From NCBI GenBank assembly GCA_019423755.1, contig JAHZAU010000018.1:1-55076 (forward strand): 55,076 nt of DNA, in the 5' to 3' direction. The position numbers and the translations under genes were made by a program. Source of the stretch: Oscillospiraceae bacterium (lineage in GTDB: Bacteria; Bacillota; Clostridia; Oscillospirales; Ruminococcaceae). Each line of letters starts with the position of its first letter. Positions within the stretch are counted from its first letter, which is position 1. Under the pieces are notes generated by a model, which was given only the letters and a program-made list of their open reading frames with translations, had not been told where the DNA came from and ran no database searches. This document shows positions 8,680 to 17,917 of the stretch, piece after piece.

Positions 8680-9957
8680 TTATTCTGCGATGAAGTACTG
8701 TTCGCGCTCGGGACCGACCGAGATATAGCGGATGGGGCAGCCCACCTGCTCCTGCAGGTAGTGGATGTAGTCCGCTGCTTCCTTGGGAAGCTCGGCCATG
8801 CTGCGGCAGCCGGAGATGTCCTTCTTCCAGCCGGGCAGGTAGGTATAGACCGGTTTAGCGCGGTCGAGACGCTCGCCCACCGGGAAGCTTTTCAGCTCCT
8901 TGCCGTCCAGGGTATAGCCGACGCACACCGGGATGCGGTCCAGGTAGGACAATACGTCCATTTTGGTCAGGGCCAGTTCGTCTGCGCCCTGCATCCGCAC
9001 GCCGTAGCGGGAAGCCAGCACGTCAAAGCCGCCTACCCGTCTGGGACGGCCGGTAGCCGCGCCGTATTCGCCGCCGGCCTTGCGCAGCTCCTCGGCCTCG
9101 TCGCCGAACATCTCGGCGGTGAAGGGGCCTTCGCCCACGCAGGTGGAGTAGGCCTTCATGATGCCGATAACCTTGTCCAGCTTGCGGTTGGGGATACCGG
9201 CGCCGATGGGCGCATAGGCCGCGATGGTGGAGGAAGAGGATGTAAAGGGATAGATGCCGAAGTCGATATCCCGCAGGGCGCCCAGCTGGGCCTCAAAGAG
9301 GATGTTCTTGCCGGCAGCTGCCTGCTCGTCCAGGTACTCGCCTACGTCGCAGATGTAGTCCTTCCAGGGCATGGCGTAGGTCATGAGCCAGTCCCACATC
9401 TCGTCGGCCGAGATCGCCTTGCCGCCGTAGCCCTTTTCCAGCATGAGGTTTTTCCATTCCACCACGCTTTCCAGGTGGGCCCGCAGAGCTTCGGGACTGT
9501 CCAGCAGCTCGCCCATGCGGATGGATTTCTTCATGTATTTATCGCCGTATACCGGTGCGATGCCCCGGCGGGTGGAGCCGTACTTGGCGTCCTTGAGGCG
9601 CTCCTCCTCGCTGCAGTCCTGCTGCACGTCGTAGGGGAAGCAGATGGGCGCGCGGTCGCTGATCTTCAGATGCTCGGGAGTGATGGACACGCCGCCATCC
9701 CGCAGGCGTCCAGCCTCCTTGCACAGATGCTCCACGTCGATGACCATGCCGTTGCCCATGACGTTGACCACGTCGGCACGCAGGATGCCGGAAGGCAGCA
9801 GGTTCAGCACAAAGGTCCCCTGCGGGTTGATGACGGTATGGCCGGCGTTGTTTCCGCCCTGGTACCGGACGACAATATCATACTCCTGGGACAGAAGGTC
9901 CACCATTCTGCCCTTTCCCTCGTCTCCCCAGTTGATTCCGCTGATGGCTGTGATCAT
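8680..9957 (-). CDS. purA: Adenylosuccinate synthase
   Basis: Joins IMP and aspartate, with GTP, to form adenylosuccinate in the first committed step to AMP. The protein has 425 residues, the usual length. The N-terminal GTP loop reads SGINWGDEGKG (6-16), with the catalytic base D12 and H40 in NNAGHT. The STRRGI motif and the GRPRR stretch before the switch region are intact. Most homologues have Gln-Trp in the loop, while this one has Asn9-Trp10. It has its own strong promoter at 10022-10050 and a bidirectional terminator downstream. purB, which acts on its product, lies about 3 kb away on the same strand. Confidence 0.96.
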   Translation of the reverse strand: MITAISGINWGDEGKGRMVDLLSQEYDIVVRYQGGNNAGHTVINPQGTFVLNLLPSGILRADVVNVMGNGMVIDVEHLCKEAGRLRDGGVSITPEHLKISDRAPICFPYDVQQDCSEEERLKDAKYGSTRRGIAPVYGDKYMKKSIRMGELLDSPEALRAHLESVVEWKNLMLEKGYGGKAISADEMWDWLMTYAMPWKDYICDVGEYLDEQAAAGKNILFEAQLGALRDIDFGIYPFTSSSSTIAAYAPIGAGIPNRKLDKVIGIMKAYSTCVGEGPFTAEMFGDEAEELRKAGGEYGAATGRPRRVGGFDVLASRYGVRMQGADELALTKMDVLSYLDRIPVCVGYTLDGKELKSFPVGERLDRAKPVYTYLPGWKKDISGCRSMAELPKEAADYIHYLQEQVGCPIRYISVGPEREQYFIAE

Positions 9958-10021
9958 TCCAAATCATCCTTTCGCATGGTTTTTTCCACTTCGGGCGGCA
10001 CCCCGCCCAAAACACCCGTCT

Positions 10022-10050
10022 ATTATACCATCCCGGTTTTTCCCGGTCAA
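10022..10050 (-). promoter_or_regulatory. purA promoter
   Basis: On the minus strand TTGACC and TATAAT are separated by exactly 17 bases, about 65 bases before the purA ATG. The leader contains a GGGCGG/CCGCCC hairpin. Confidence 0.85.
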
Positions 10051-10154
10051 TCGCTACATTTTACAGTACCGCAGGCCCGGAAAACGGAAAATCCGTGAAA
10101 ATTTTCTCAAACTGCCGTTTCCATTTCCGCCCAGTTCCATTCCAGGAAAATCCA

Positions 10155-10198
10155 AGAAAAAGCCGCCGGCCGGCCCCAAAGCGAGGCCCACCGGCGGC
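10155..10198 (-). terminator. secDF terminator
   Basis: A GC-rich stem (GCCGCCGG...CCGGCGGC on the minus strand) is followed by TTTTTCTT. It lies 27 bases after the secF stop. Confidence 0.8.
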
Positions 10199-10224
10199 AA
10201 GCAGCCCGACTGCCAAGGACGGCA

Positions 10225-11163
10225 TTAGGCTTTCTTTTTGAATTTTTCCTCTTGGGCCTTCTGCGCCTTGCGCTCCTGCCACCAAACCCACAGCGGGCCG
10301 GAGAGGAACACAGAGGAGTACAGGCCGGAGAGCACGCCCACCATCATGGGGATAGCGAAGGTCATGATGGAGGTGACGTTTGCCATCTGGGCCACCACGC
10401 AGATGGACAGCAGGGCTGCCGCGGTGGTAGCGGAGGTGGTGATGGTGCGGCGCAGGCACTGGTTGATGCTCTTGTTCACCAGTTCCGGCAGCGGCATGTT
10501 CTTCTCGTACCGCTCGTTTTCACGGATACGGTCGTAGATAACGATGGTATCGTTGATGGAGTAACCGAGGATGGTCAGCACCACCGCGATGAAGTTGTCG
10601 TTGATGGCAAAGCCGCAGATGAGGAAGGAGCCGTAAGCGATGACTACGTCATGCAGCAGGGCGATGACCGCTACCACACCAGCGGAGGTACCGCCGATCT
10701 TGCGGAAGCGGAAGCCGATGTAAACGATCATGATCACCGACGCAAAGACGATGGCCACCACGCACTTTTTCAGGAATTCCTGACCCATAACCGGGTCGAC
10801 GTTGTTGACGTCCTCGGCGGAGATCCCGTTATCGGGGAAAGCGGCCTGCAGGGCGTCCAGCAGAGCGGCCTGCTCCTCGGTGCCCATGCCCTCGTTGGAG
10901 GAAAGGGTCACCACCAGGCTCTTCTGGCCGGTCACGGTGTTCTCCTGCTGCTGCAGGGTCACCTTGGTCTGGGTCTGTTCTTCCACTACCTGCTCAAACT
11001 GGTCTTTGTCCAGCTCGCCGGTGTAGGAATAGGTGGCGATGGAGCCGCCTTTAAACTGAATGTCCAGCTTGGGGCCGATGACCAGCGTCAGCACGCCCAC
11101 CAGGACAATAAGCGCCACGGAGATGGAGAAGAAGGTCTTTCTTTTGCCTACAAAATCGAACAT
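10225..11163 (-). CDS. secF: Protein translocase subunit SecF
   Basis: The SecF half of the SecDF proton-driven membrane complex, which helps SecYEG pull proteins across the membrane. It has 312 residues: a first membrane helix at about 12-31, an extracytoplasmic P1 domain starting with the conserved FKGGS, and then five helices. The motif YSINDTIVIYDRIRENE is the family hallmark. Its ATG overlaps the secD stop codon by one base (TAATG), which indicates translational coupling. The last five residues are Lys-rich. Confidence 0.95.
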   Translation of the reverse strand: MFDFVGKRKTFFSISVALIVLVGVLTLVIGPKLDIQFKGGSIATYSYTGELDKDQFEQVVEEQTQTKVTLQQQENTVTGQKSLVVTLSSNEGMGTEEQAALLDALQAAFPDNGISAEDVNNVDPVMGQEFLKKCVVAIVFASVIMIVYIGFRFRKIGGTSAGVVAVIALLHDVVIAYGSFLICGFAINDNFIAVVLTILGYSINDTIVIYDRIRENERYEKNMPLPELVNKSINQCLRRTITTSATTAAALLSICVVAQMANVTSIMTFAIPMMVGVLSGLYSSVFLSGPLWVWWQERKAQKAQEEKFKKKA

Positions 11164-12566
11164 TACTTGTCACCTCCATAGAGCCATGCCTTGCGGAAGG
11201 GTTTAAACCGTGCCAGGGAGCGCAGCATCAGACGAGAGCTGAGTACGCCCATGAGGAAGTTGAGGATGATGGACACCAGCAGGGTGTAGCCGAAGGAGTA
11301 GATGGAGCCGGTGGTGGCGGTGCCCAGACCCATCCAGGAGAACAGGAAGTTGAAGGGCACAGCAAAGAGGCTGTCCGGCGGGCCAAATACGCCCATGAGG
11401 ATAACGGCAATGAACACCACGGTGATGTTACTGTCGAAGATGGCGGAGAAGGCGTTTTTGAAACCGGACTGAATGGCGGTATCCAGGCCTTTTCCGGTGC
11501 GGATCTCCTCACGGATACGCTCGGCGGAGATGATGTTGGCGTCCACGCCGAAGCCCAGGCCCAGGATGATACCGGCGATACCCGGTAGGGTCAGGGTGAA
11601 GGAGGGCAGCAGCGGGAAGAAGCCGGTGTTGGCGGCAATGGTGCCGGCCAGCTGGCCTACCAGAGCGATCACTGCCACAAAACCGGGCAGGCGGTAGTAC
11701 AGGATCATAAAGACCGCGATGATGGCAAAGGCCACTGCGCCGGCCAGGACCATGGCCTCCTTAGCGCCCTCACCCAGGGTGGGCGAGATGGTCTTATAGT
11801 TCTGGGTCACCAGCTCGAAGGGCAGCGCACCGCCGTTGATCTGGTTTGCCAGCTGTACGGCAGCCTCGGTGCTTTCGATGTTCTCGATGACCGCTTTGCC
11901 GTCGGTGATAGCGGTGTTGACCACCGGGGCGGAGATCAGCTCATCGTCCATCCAGATGGAGATCTGTTTGCCGATCTGTTTCTGGGTCGCCTCGGCGAAT
12001 TTCTCCTTGCCGCTGTCCTTGAGGGTCAGGGAGACGACCGGTTTGGCTGCGCCGCCGGTCTGTTCGCTGTACAGGCCCACCTCGGCGCTTTCTACATCGG
12101 CGCCGGTGAGGACGATGTCCTCCTCGTTGTCGATGAGCCGGCCGGCAGAATCCATGGGCACATCATAACGGAAGGTCAGCTCCGCGGTCCGGCCCAGCTC
12201 CTGGATGGCCTTCTCCGGGTCGAAGTCGGTCTCATCGGAACGCCAGGGGAAGCGAACAATGATGCGGTCGTTGTCCAGGTCGGTGTAGACCTCGTAGTCG
12301 GTGATGTTCTGGCTCACCATACGGGTCTTGATGACCGATTCGGCAGCGGACATTTCGGCCTCGGTGGCGTCGTAGCCTTCCGGGGGGCTGAAGGTCACAT
12401 CCACGCCGCCGCGGATGTCGATGCCCCAGCGGATGTCATCCGCGCCTTTGATGTACACCGTTTCCACATCGCCGTAGGTGTTGCTGATGCCGAAAAACGC
12501 TGCATAGCTGAAGAGGGCCAGGATCACCACTACGATGGCGAACACTGGTTTTCCAACTCGTTTCAT
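11163..12566 (-). CDS. secD: Protein translocase subunit SecD
   Basis: The SecD half of the SecDF complex (467 residues). The N-terminal helix is followed by DIRGGVDV, the P1-domain lead motif, a large extracytoplasmic domain to about residue 260, and a six-helix transport core with GFGVDANIISAERIREE. The start was placed at 12566, where GGAGGA lies six bases upstream; the longer frame would overlap the leader. It is transcribed from its own consensus promoter at 12675-12703 and is coupled to secF. Confidence 0.95.
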   Translation of the reverse strand: MKRVGKPVFAIVVVILALFSYAAFFGISNTYGDVETVYIKGADDIRWGIDIRGGVDVTFSPPEGYDATEAEMSAAESVIKTRMVSQNITDYEVYTDLDNDRIIVRFPWRSDETDFDPEKAIQELGRTAELTFRYDVPMDSAGRLIDNEEDIVLTGADVESAEVGLYSEQTGGAAKPVVSLTLKDSGKEKFAEATQKQIGKQISIWMDDELISAPVVNTAITDGKAVIENIESTEAAVQLANQINGGALPFELVTQNYKTISPTLGEGAKEAMVLAGAVAFAIIAVFMILYYRLPGFVAVIALVGQLAGTIAANTGFFPLLPSFTLTLPGIAGIILGLGFGVDANIISAERIREEIRTGKGLDTAIQSGFKNAFSAIFDSNITVVFIAVILMGVFGPPDSLFAVPFNFLFSWMGLGTATTGSIYSFGYTLLVSIILNFLMGVLSSRLMLRSLARFKPFRKAWLYGGDK

Positions 12567-12674
12567 CTGCAATCCTCCAATACGCATTTCCGCCCGCAAG
12601 GCAGCTTACCCCGCCCCGGACGGATTTAAAATTCCTTGTCCGCAGGCTGGACCTGGGGACAATCATACCAGCTT

Positions 12675-12703
12675 ATTATATGGGAAACCGCCCCAAAAGT
12701 CAA
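12675..12703 (-). promoter_or_regulatory. secDF promoter
   Basis: Minus-strand TTGACT, a 17-base spacer and TATAAT lie about 110 bases before the secD start. Confidence 0.85.
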
Positions 12704-12756
12704 TGTAAAACACGGCATTTTGCACAGAACGGGGAATCTGGTCTGGTTTTGGACAC

Positions 12757-12792
12757 AAAAACCCCCGGGCCGGGGTGTTCCCGGACCGGGGG
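12757..12792 (-). terminator. purB terminator
   Basis: A 13-bp stem with one mismatch (CCCCCGGTCCGGG against CCCGGCCCGGGGG) is followed by TTTTTGT on the minus strand, 27 bases after the purB stop. Confidence 0.85.
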
Positions 12793-12818
12793 CTTTAACC
12801 TTTTTGCAAAAATGTTGG

Positions 12819-14252
12819 TTAGACGGTCAGCTCGGCGTGTTCGCCCAGGACGGCGCGGTTTTCCTCCAGCACCGGGTCCACGAACTCCCGCAGGAAGGCG
12901 GTCACCTGCTGCGGCGCACGGCCAGTGAAGTTGGCCGGGTCCAGCACCGCCTCGATCTCCTCGCGGCGCAGGTTAAACAGCGGGTCGGCTACGATGCGGT
13001 CGATCAGGTCGTTTTCGCCGCCTTCTTCCTTGACCACCCGGGCCGCTGCCTGGGAATGGACCCGCAGCTGCTCGTGCAGTACCTGACGGTCGCCGCCCTT
13101 CTTCACGGCGCTCATCATGATGTTTTCGGTAGCCATGAAGGGCAGTTCCTTCATCACCCGCTGGCGGATGACCTTGGGGTAGACCACCAGCTCGGCGCAG
13201 ACGTTGAGCATGATGTTGAGGATGGCGTCTACGCCCAGGAAGGCCTCCGCTACGGCGATACGCTTGTTGGCGGAGTCGTCCAGGGTGCGCTCGAACCACT
13301 GGGTAGCAGCGGTGAAGGCGGGGTTGAGCTCCACCGTCATCACATAGCGGGCCAGAGAGGTGATGCGCTCGGAGCGCATGGGGTTGCGCTTATAGGGCAT
13401 GGCGGAAGAGCCGATCTGGTTCTTCTCAAAGGGCTCTTCCATCTCCTTGAAGTTCTGCAGGATGCGCATATCGTTGGAGAATTTGCTGGCAGACTGAGCG
13501 ATGGCACTGAGCACCGAAAGCACATAGTAGTCCACCTTGCGGGAGTAGGTCTGGCCGGAAACGGGATAGACCTCCTCAAAGCCCATCTCCCGGGCGATGG
13601 ACTGTTCCACCCGGCGGATCTTCTCCTCGTCGCCCTCAAACAGCTCCATAAAGCTGGCCTGGGTGCCGGTGGTGCCCTTGGAGCCCAGCAGCTTCAGAGA
13701 AGCGATGCGGTGGTCCAGTTCGTGGTAGTCCATGAGCAGGTCGTTGATCCACAGGGTGGCGCGTTTGCCCACGGTGGTCAGCTGGGCCGGCTGCAGGTGG
13801 GTGTAAGCCAGGCACGGCATCTCCTTATACTGGTCGGCAAAGCGGGCCAGCATGGCGATGACGTTGACCAGCTTGCGTTTGACCAGGTGCAGGGCGTCGC
13901 GCATGATGATGATGTCGGTGTTGTCCCCCACATAGCAGCTGGTGGCGCCCAGGTGGATGATACCTTTGGCGTTGGGGCACTGGCAGCCGTAGGCGTAAAC
14001 ATGGCTCATCACATCGTGGCGGACCAGTTTTTCTCTTTCTTTGGCCACCTCGTAGTTGATGTCGTCCTTGTGTGCCTCCAGCTCGGCGATCTGCTGGTCG
14101 GTGATGGAAAGGCCCATCTCTTTTTCCGCCCGTGCCAGGGCGATCCAAAGTCTTCTCCAGGTTTTAAACTTCTTGTCCGGGGAGAAGATGTACTGCATCT
14201 CCGGGCTGGCGTACCGGGAGCAGAAGGGGCTTTCGTAAACGTTGTTGCTCAT
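12819..14252 (-). CDS. purB: Adenylosuccinate lyase
   Basis: Cleaves SAICAR and adenylosuccinate, releasing fumarate, in two steps of purine synthesis. It has 477 residues and belongs to the fumarase/aspartase superfamily. The signature loop SSAMPYKRNPMRSE, the THLQPAQLTTVGKR segment and the HLGATS motif mark the three regions that form the shared active site of the tetramer. The start at 14252 is supported by GGAGG eight bases upstream. It is monocistronic, with its own promoter and terminator. It is close to purA and to a fumarase subunit, both of which share a metabolite with it. Confidence 0.95.
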   Translation of the reverse strand: MSNNVYESPFCSRYASPEMQYIFSPDKKFKTWRRLWIALARAEKEMGLSITDQQIAELEAHKDDINYEVAKEREKLVRHDVMSHVYAYGCQCPNAKGIIHLGATSCYVGDNTDIIIMRDALHLVKRKLVNVIAMLARFADQYKEMPCLAYTHLQPAQLTTVGKRATLWINDLLMDYHELDHRIASLKLLGSKGTTGTQASFMELFEGDEEKIRRVEQSIAREMGFEEVYPVSGQTYSRKVDYYVLSVLSAIAQSASKFSNDMRILQNFKEMEEPFEKNQIGSSAMPYKRNPMRSERITSLARYVMTVELNPAFTAATQWFERTLDDSANKRIAVAEAFLGVDAILNIMLNVCAELVVYPKVIRQRVMKELPFMATENIMMSAVKKGGDRQVLHEQLRVHSQAAARVVKEEGGENDLIDRIVADPLFNLRREEIEAVLDPANFTGRAPQQVTAFLREFVDPVLEENRAVLGEHAELTV

Positions 14253-14294
14253 GGGGTCGACCTCCAATCATCGGAATCCACTTGTTTCATACCC

Positions 14295-14320
14295 GAGACC
14301 CGGCTTGTCCGCCCGGTCTC
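14295..14320 (-). other. Hairpin in the purB leader
   Basis: GAGACCCGGC and GCCCGGTCTC form a near-perfect 10-bp stem between the promoter and the start codon. No T-run follows, and it is not a recognised purine riboswitch. Confidence 0.4.
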
Positions 14321-14330
14321 ATACCTTAAC

Positions 14331-14359
14331 AGTCTATCAATCCGCACAAAAAAAGTCAA
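14331..14359 (-). promoter_or_regulatory. purB promoter
   Basis: Minus-strand TTGACT, a 17-base A/T-rich spacer and TAGACT. The -35 box overlaps the last codons of the upstream HEAT-repeat gene. Confidence 0.7.
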
Positions 14360-15003
14360 TCGTTTTGGGCATCTTTCTCGGACAGCTCCGGCGGCAGATA
14401 TTTTGCAGCCAGCTTCTGCACCGCCTGCTGCCGCGGGTCGCTATCGTCCCAGCGGGAAATCTCCTGCCGCACCACCTCCGGGTGCTTGCGGCCTATGTCC
14501 CCCAGGGCGCTGCCCACCGAGCGGCGCACCCGGTCGCTTTCGTCCTCCCGCAGGGCGGCCAGCATCTCCACCGCCAGCTGGGGATTTTGTTTGAAATACG
14601 GCCGGGAGGTCCAAACCCGCAGCCCCTCCGCCGCCGCCCGCCGTACCGTGGCCCGTGGGTGGCTCATCCACCACTGGATCTCCGGCAGGGCCTTTTCGTA
14701 GCCGGTCAGCTTGCAGTACCGGTCAAACGCCCGAGCCAGGTCGTCCTGCACCTTCCAGTTGGGGTCCAGGCTCACCTGCTCCCGCAGGTAGTCCAGCACC
14801 GACGGGTACTGGGCCGCCAGCTCCCCCATCACATATACCGCCAGCTGCCGCAGCTGGTAGGGCTCCTGCTGATACCACTCCATGGCAAGTTCCAGGCACT
14901 CCTGGTGCGGGCGAGCCGATACCAGCTCCCGCGCCGCCTCCCGGATGGGGGCAAACTCCTTGTCCAGCGTCTGGACCCAGGCGGTCAATTCTTGCAGTTC
15001 CAT
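14356..15003 (-). CDS. HEAT-repeat protein, DNA alkylation repair (AlkC/AlkD)-like
   Basis: An all-helical protein of 215 residues built from about five HEAT-like repeats. SHPRATVRRAAAEGLR (about 130-145) and DRVRRSVGSALGDIGRKHP (about 173-191) resemble the repeats of the AlkC/AlkD glycosylase superfamily, where such repeats wrap DNA and excise N3- or N7-alkylpurines. The protein is short for that family, so it could instead be a non-catalytic HEAT protein. It lies between purB and asnS without obvious functional links. A CGACCC-TTT-GGGTCG hairpin at 15021-15035 sits just upstream of the AAGGAGG site. Confidence 0.6.
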   Translation of the reverse strand: MELQELTAWVQTLDKEFAPIREAARELVSARPHQECLELAMEWYQQEPYQLRQLAVYVMGELAAQYPSVLDYLREQVSLDPNWKVQDDLARAFDRYCKLTGYEKALPEIQWWMSHPRATVRRAAAEGLRVWTSRPYFKQNPQLAVEMLAALREDESDRVRRSVGSALGDIGRKHPEVVRQEISRWDDSDPRQQAVQKLAAKYLPPELSEKDAQND

Positions 15004-15134
15004 GGTCCTTCCTCCTTGCTCGACCCTTTGGGTCGGCTGCTCTACCCTTTCAGTTTAGAGGATTTTGCCCCGGGATGCAACCAGCCGCCGGTAGAAAATC
15101 CCCCGCCGCTTTTGGGCAGGATGGCCCGCCGCGC

Positions 15135-15168
15135 AAAAAAGCGGACCCTCCCGTTTGGGAAGGCCCGC
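15135..15168 (-). terminator. asnS terminator
   Basis: GCGGGCCTTCCC-AAAC-GGGAGGGTCCGC followed by T6 on the minus strand. The top of the hairpin matches the one at 67-81. Confidence 0.85.
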
Positions 15169-15181
15169 AGGCTGTTTTGGT

Positions 15182-16576
<1,395 letters not shown>

Positions 16577-16639
16577 GGTGTTTCCTCCTTCAAAAAAGTC
16601 GGCGCTGGTGCCAAAGGCGCGCCGCGTGGGGTTCAGCTC

Positions 16640-16668
16640 ATTATAGTATATTCTGCCCCAGGATGCAA
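16640..16668 (-). promoter_or_regulatory. asnS promoter
   Basis: Minus-strand TTGCAT, a 17-base spacer and TATAAT, about 65 bases before the start codon. Confidence 0.8.
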
Positions 16669-16731
16669 GGCGTTTCACAAAATTTGCCGTCTGGGAAGGG
16701 CGATTTTGCGGCTGATTTTGCGGGTTTTTGG

Positions 16732-16760
16732 TTGTGCTGCGGGGGAAAATATGCTATCAT
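16732..16760 (+). promoter_or_regulatory. Promoter of the 141-residue protein gene
   Basis: TTGTGC, a 17-base spacer and TATCAT lie about 58 bases before the ATG at 16818. It is divergent from the asnS promoter. Confidence 0.65.
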
Positions 16761-16817
16761 AAGACAAAACGCGCCCCCTGCCGGCGCTTTTTTACCGCTT
16801 TGAAAGGATGATTCAAG

Positions 16818-17243
16818 ATGAAATGCAATATTAAACGGGCTTCCACCGACAACGCCCTTTACGAGCCGGATATCTACGCCATCGCCCAGGGCCTGGAGCT
16901 GCTGGAAGAGGACATCCGCGGCTTCCTGGAGGCCGGTAAGTTCGAGCAGGTTTCCGAGGAAAACGCCCGCCAGAACCTGGAGGACCTGCTCAGCGCCCGC
17001 GAGCAGCTCAAACAGCCCCAGCAGAACTTCACCGCCAACGAACTCAAGGCCATTTACGTGGGCCTCAACTTCCTCATCGCCGACATGAAAAAGCCGGAAG
17101 CCGAGCGCAGCCGCTTTGAGAAGGGCCTGACCCCCGCCCAGATGACCCAGAAGCGCCGGGACGTGGAACTGACCCACCAGAAGATCACCGCTGCCTTCTC
17201 CCGTATGGGCATCGATATCCAGTCCGCTATGCGCGGCTTCTAA
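16818..17243 (+). CDS. Hypothetical helical protein (141 aa)
   Basis: No family is recognised. The protein is soluble, highly charged and predicted to be mostly helical, with heptad-like stretches at about 20-55 and 95-130. There is no signal peptide or membrane helix. The ribosome site AAAGGA lies 11 bases upstream. It is monocistronic between a clear promoter and a strong terminator, so it is a genuine gene. Neighbours give no functional hint. Confidence 0.75.
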   Translation: MKCNIKRASTDNALYEPDIYAIAQGLELLEEDIRGFLEAGKFEQVSEENARQNLEDLLSAREQLKQPQQNFTANELKAIYVGLNFLIADMKKPEAERSRFEKGLTPAQMTQKRRDVELTHQKITAAFSRMGIDIQSAMRGF

Positions 17244-17254
17244 TCCGCAGCCTG

Positions 17255-17282
17255 TGCCGGCCGTTTTGGCCGGCATTTTTTT
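17255..17282 (+). terminator. Terminator of the 141-residue protein gene
   Basis: TGCCGGCC-GTTTT-GGCCGGCA followed by seven T. Confidence 0.9.
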
Positions 17283-17299
17283 GCCCTCAAACATAGAGA

Positions 17300-17335
17300 A
17301 AAGCGGCGCCGTTTTATAACAAACGGCGCCGCTTT
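17300..17335. terminator. Bidirectional terminator
   Basis: A 12-bp perfect stem (GCGGCGCCGTTT / AAACGGCGCCGC) is flanked by A and T runs. It ends the minus-strand gene that stops at 17352 and backs up the plus-strand terminator beside it. Confidence 0.85.
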
Positions 17336-17351
17336 TGTTTTGCAGAAAAAC

Positions 17352-17642
17352 TTAGCTGATGCGGATCTCTTTTGCCTTGTTCAGGTCAAACTCGGTATCC
17401 ATATCATAGATGTTGTACTGGCAGTGCTCGCGCAGCATACGGCCTTCCAGGGAGTAGGTGCGGACGAATCTTCTGTCGTCCACGGTGGACCAGTATTCTA
17501 CGTCCCAGGTCAGGTAGCCGTCGCTGTCGGTTACCGGAGCAGGAAGAACGAAGTCGACCTGTCTGCCGTCTCTCATCAGCTGGATGAGGCTCTCTTTGGT
17601 GACCTCCAGCTCAACCTTGTTTACGGTATCAAATGCTTTCAT
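17352..17642 (-). CDS. Hypothetical protein (96 aa)
   Basis: A small soluble protein with alternating beta-type sequence (VDFVLPAPVTDSDGYLTWDVEYWSTVDDRRFVR) and no recognised domain. AAAGGA lies nine bases before the ATG at 17642 but directly abuts the alternative ATG at 17651, so 17642 is preferred. It has its own promoter at 17776-17804 and its own terminator. Its position next to ftsZ may be incidental. Confidence 0.7.
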   Translation of the reverse strand: MKAFDTVNKVELEVTKESLIQLMRDGRQVDFVLPAPVTDSDGYLTWDVEYWSTVDDRRFVRTYSLEGRMLREHCQYNIYDMDTEFDLNKAKEIRIS

Positions 17643-17775
17643 CTCAAACATTCCTTTCTTATCCCGGCCCCCAAAGGAGCGCAGGGAGCTGCCTGCGCAG
17701 GCGTGGCGGAAGGTACAGCTTCATCGGCCCCGCGCAGAAGGCCCGAAACCCGCCGCCCGCATTATTACATCTACC

Positions 17776-17804
17776 ATTATACCTGCTTTGCTCCCAAAAC
17801 ACAA
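17776..17804 (-). promoter_or_regulatory. Promoter of the 96-residue protein gene
   Basis: Minus-strand TTGTGT, a 17-base spacer and TATAAT, with a 130-base leader. Confidence 0.6.
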
Positions 17805-17867
17805 ACGCTTTTTTCCACAAATACCATCTCCATATTTTAGCTACATTCGGTAAAAGCCGCGGACAGG

Positions 17868-17901
17868 AAAAACGCCCCCGGTCCTCGGAGGACCAGGGGC
17901 G
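17868..17901 (-). terminator. dcw cluster / ftsZ terminator
   Basis: CGCCCCTGGTCCTC and GGACCGGGGGCG pair around CGA and are followed by TTTTTCC on the minus strand, 16 bases after the ftsZ stop. This closes the dcw cluster. Confidence 0.85.
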
Positions 17902-17917
17902 ATAAACGCTTGTTTTG

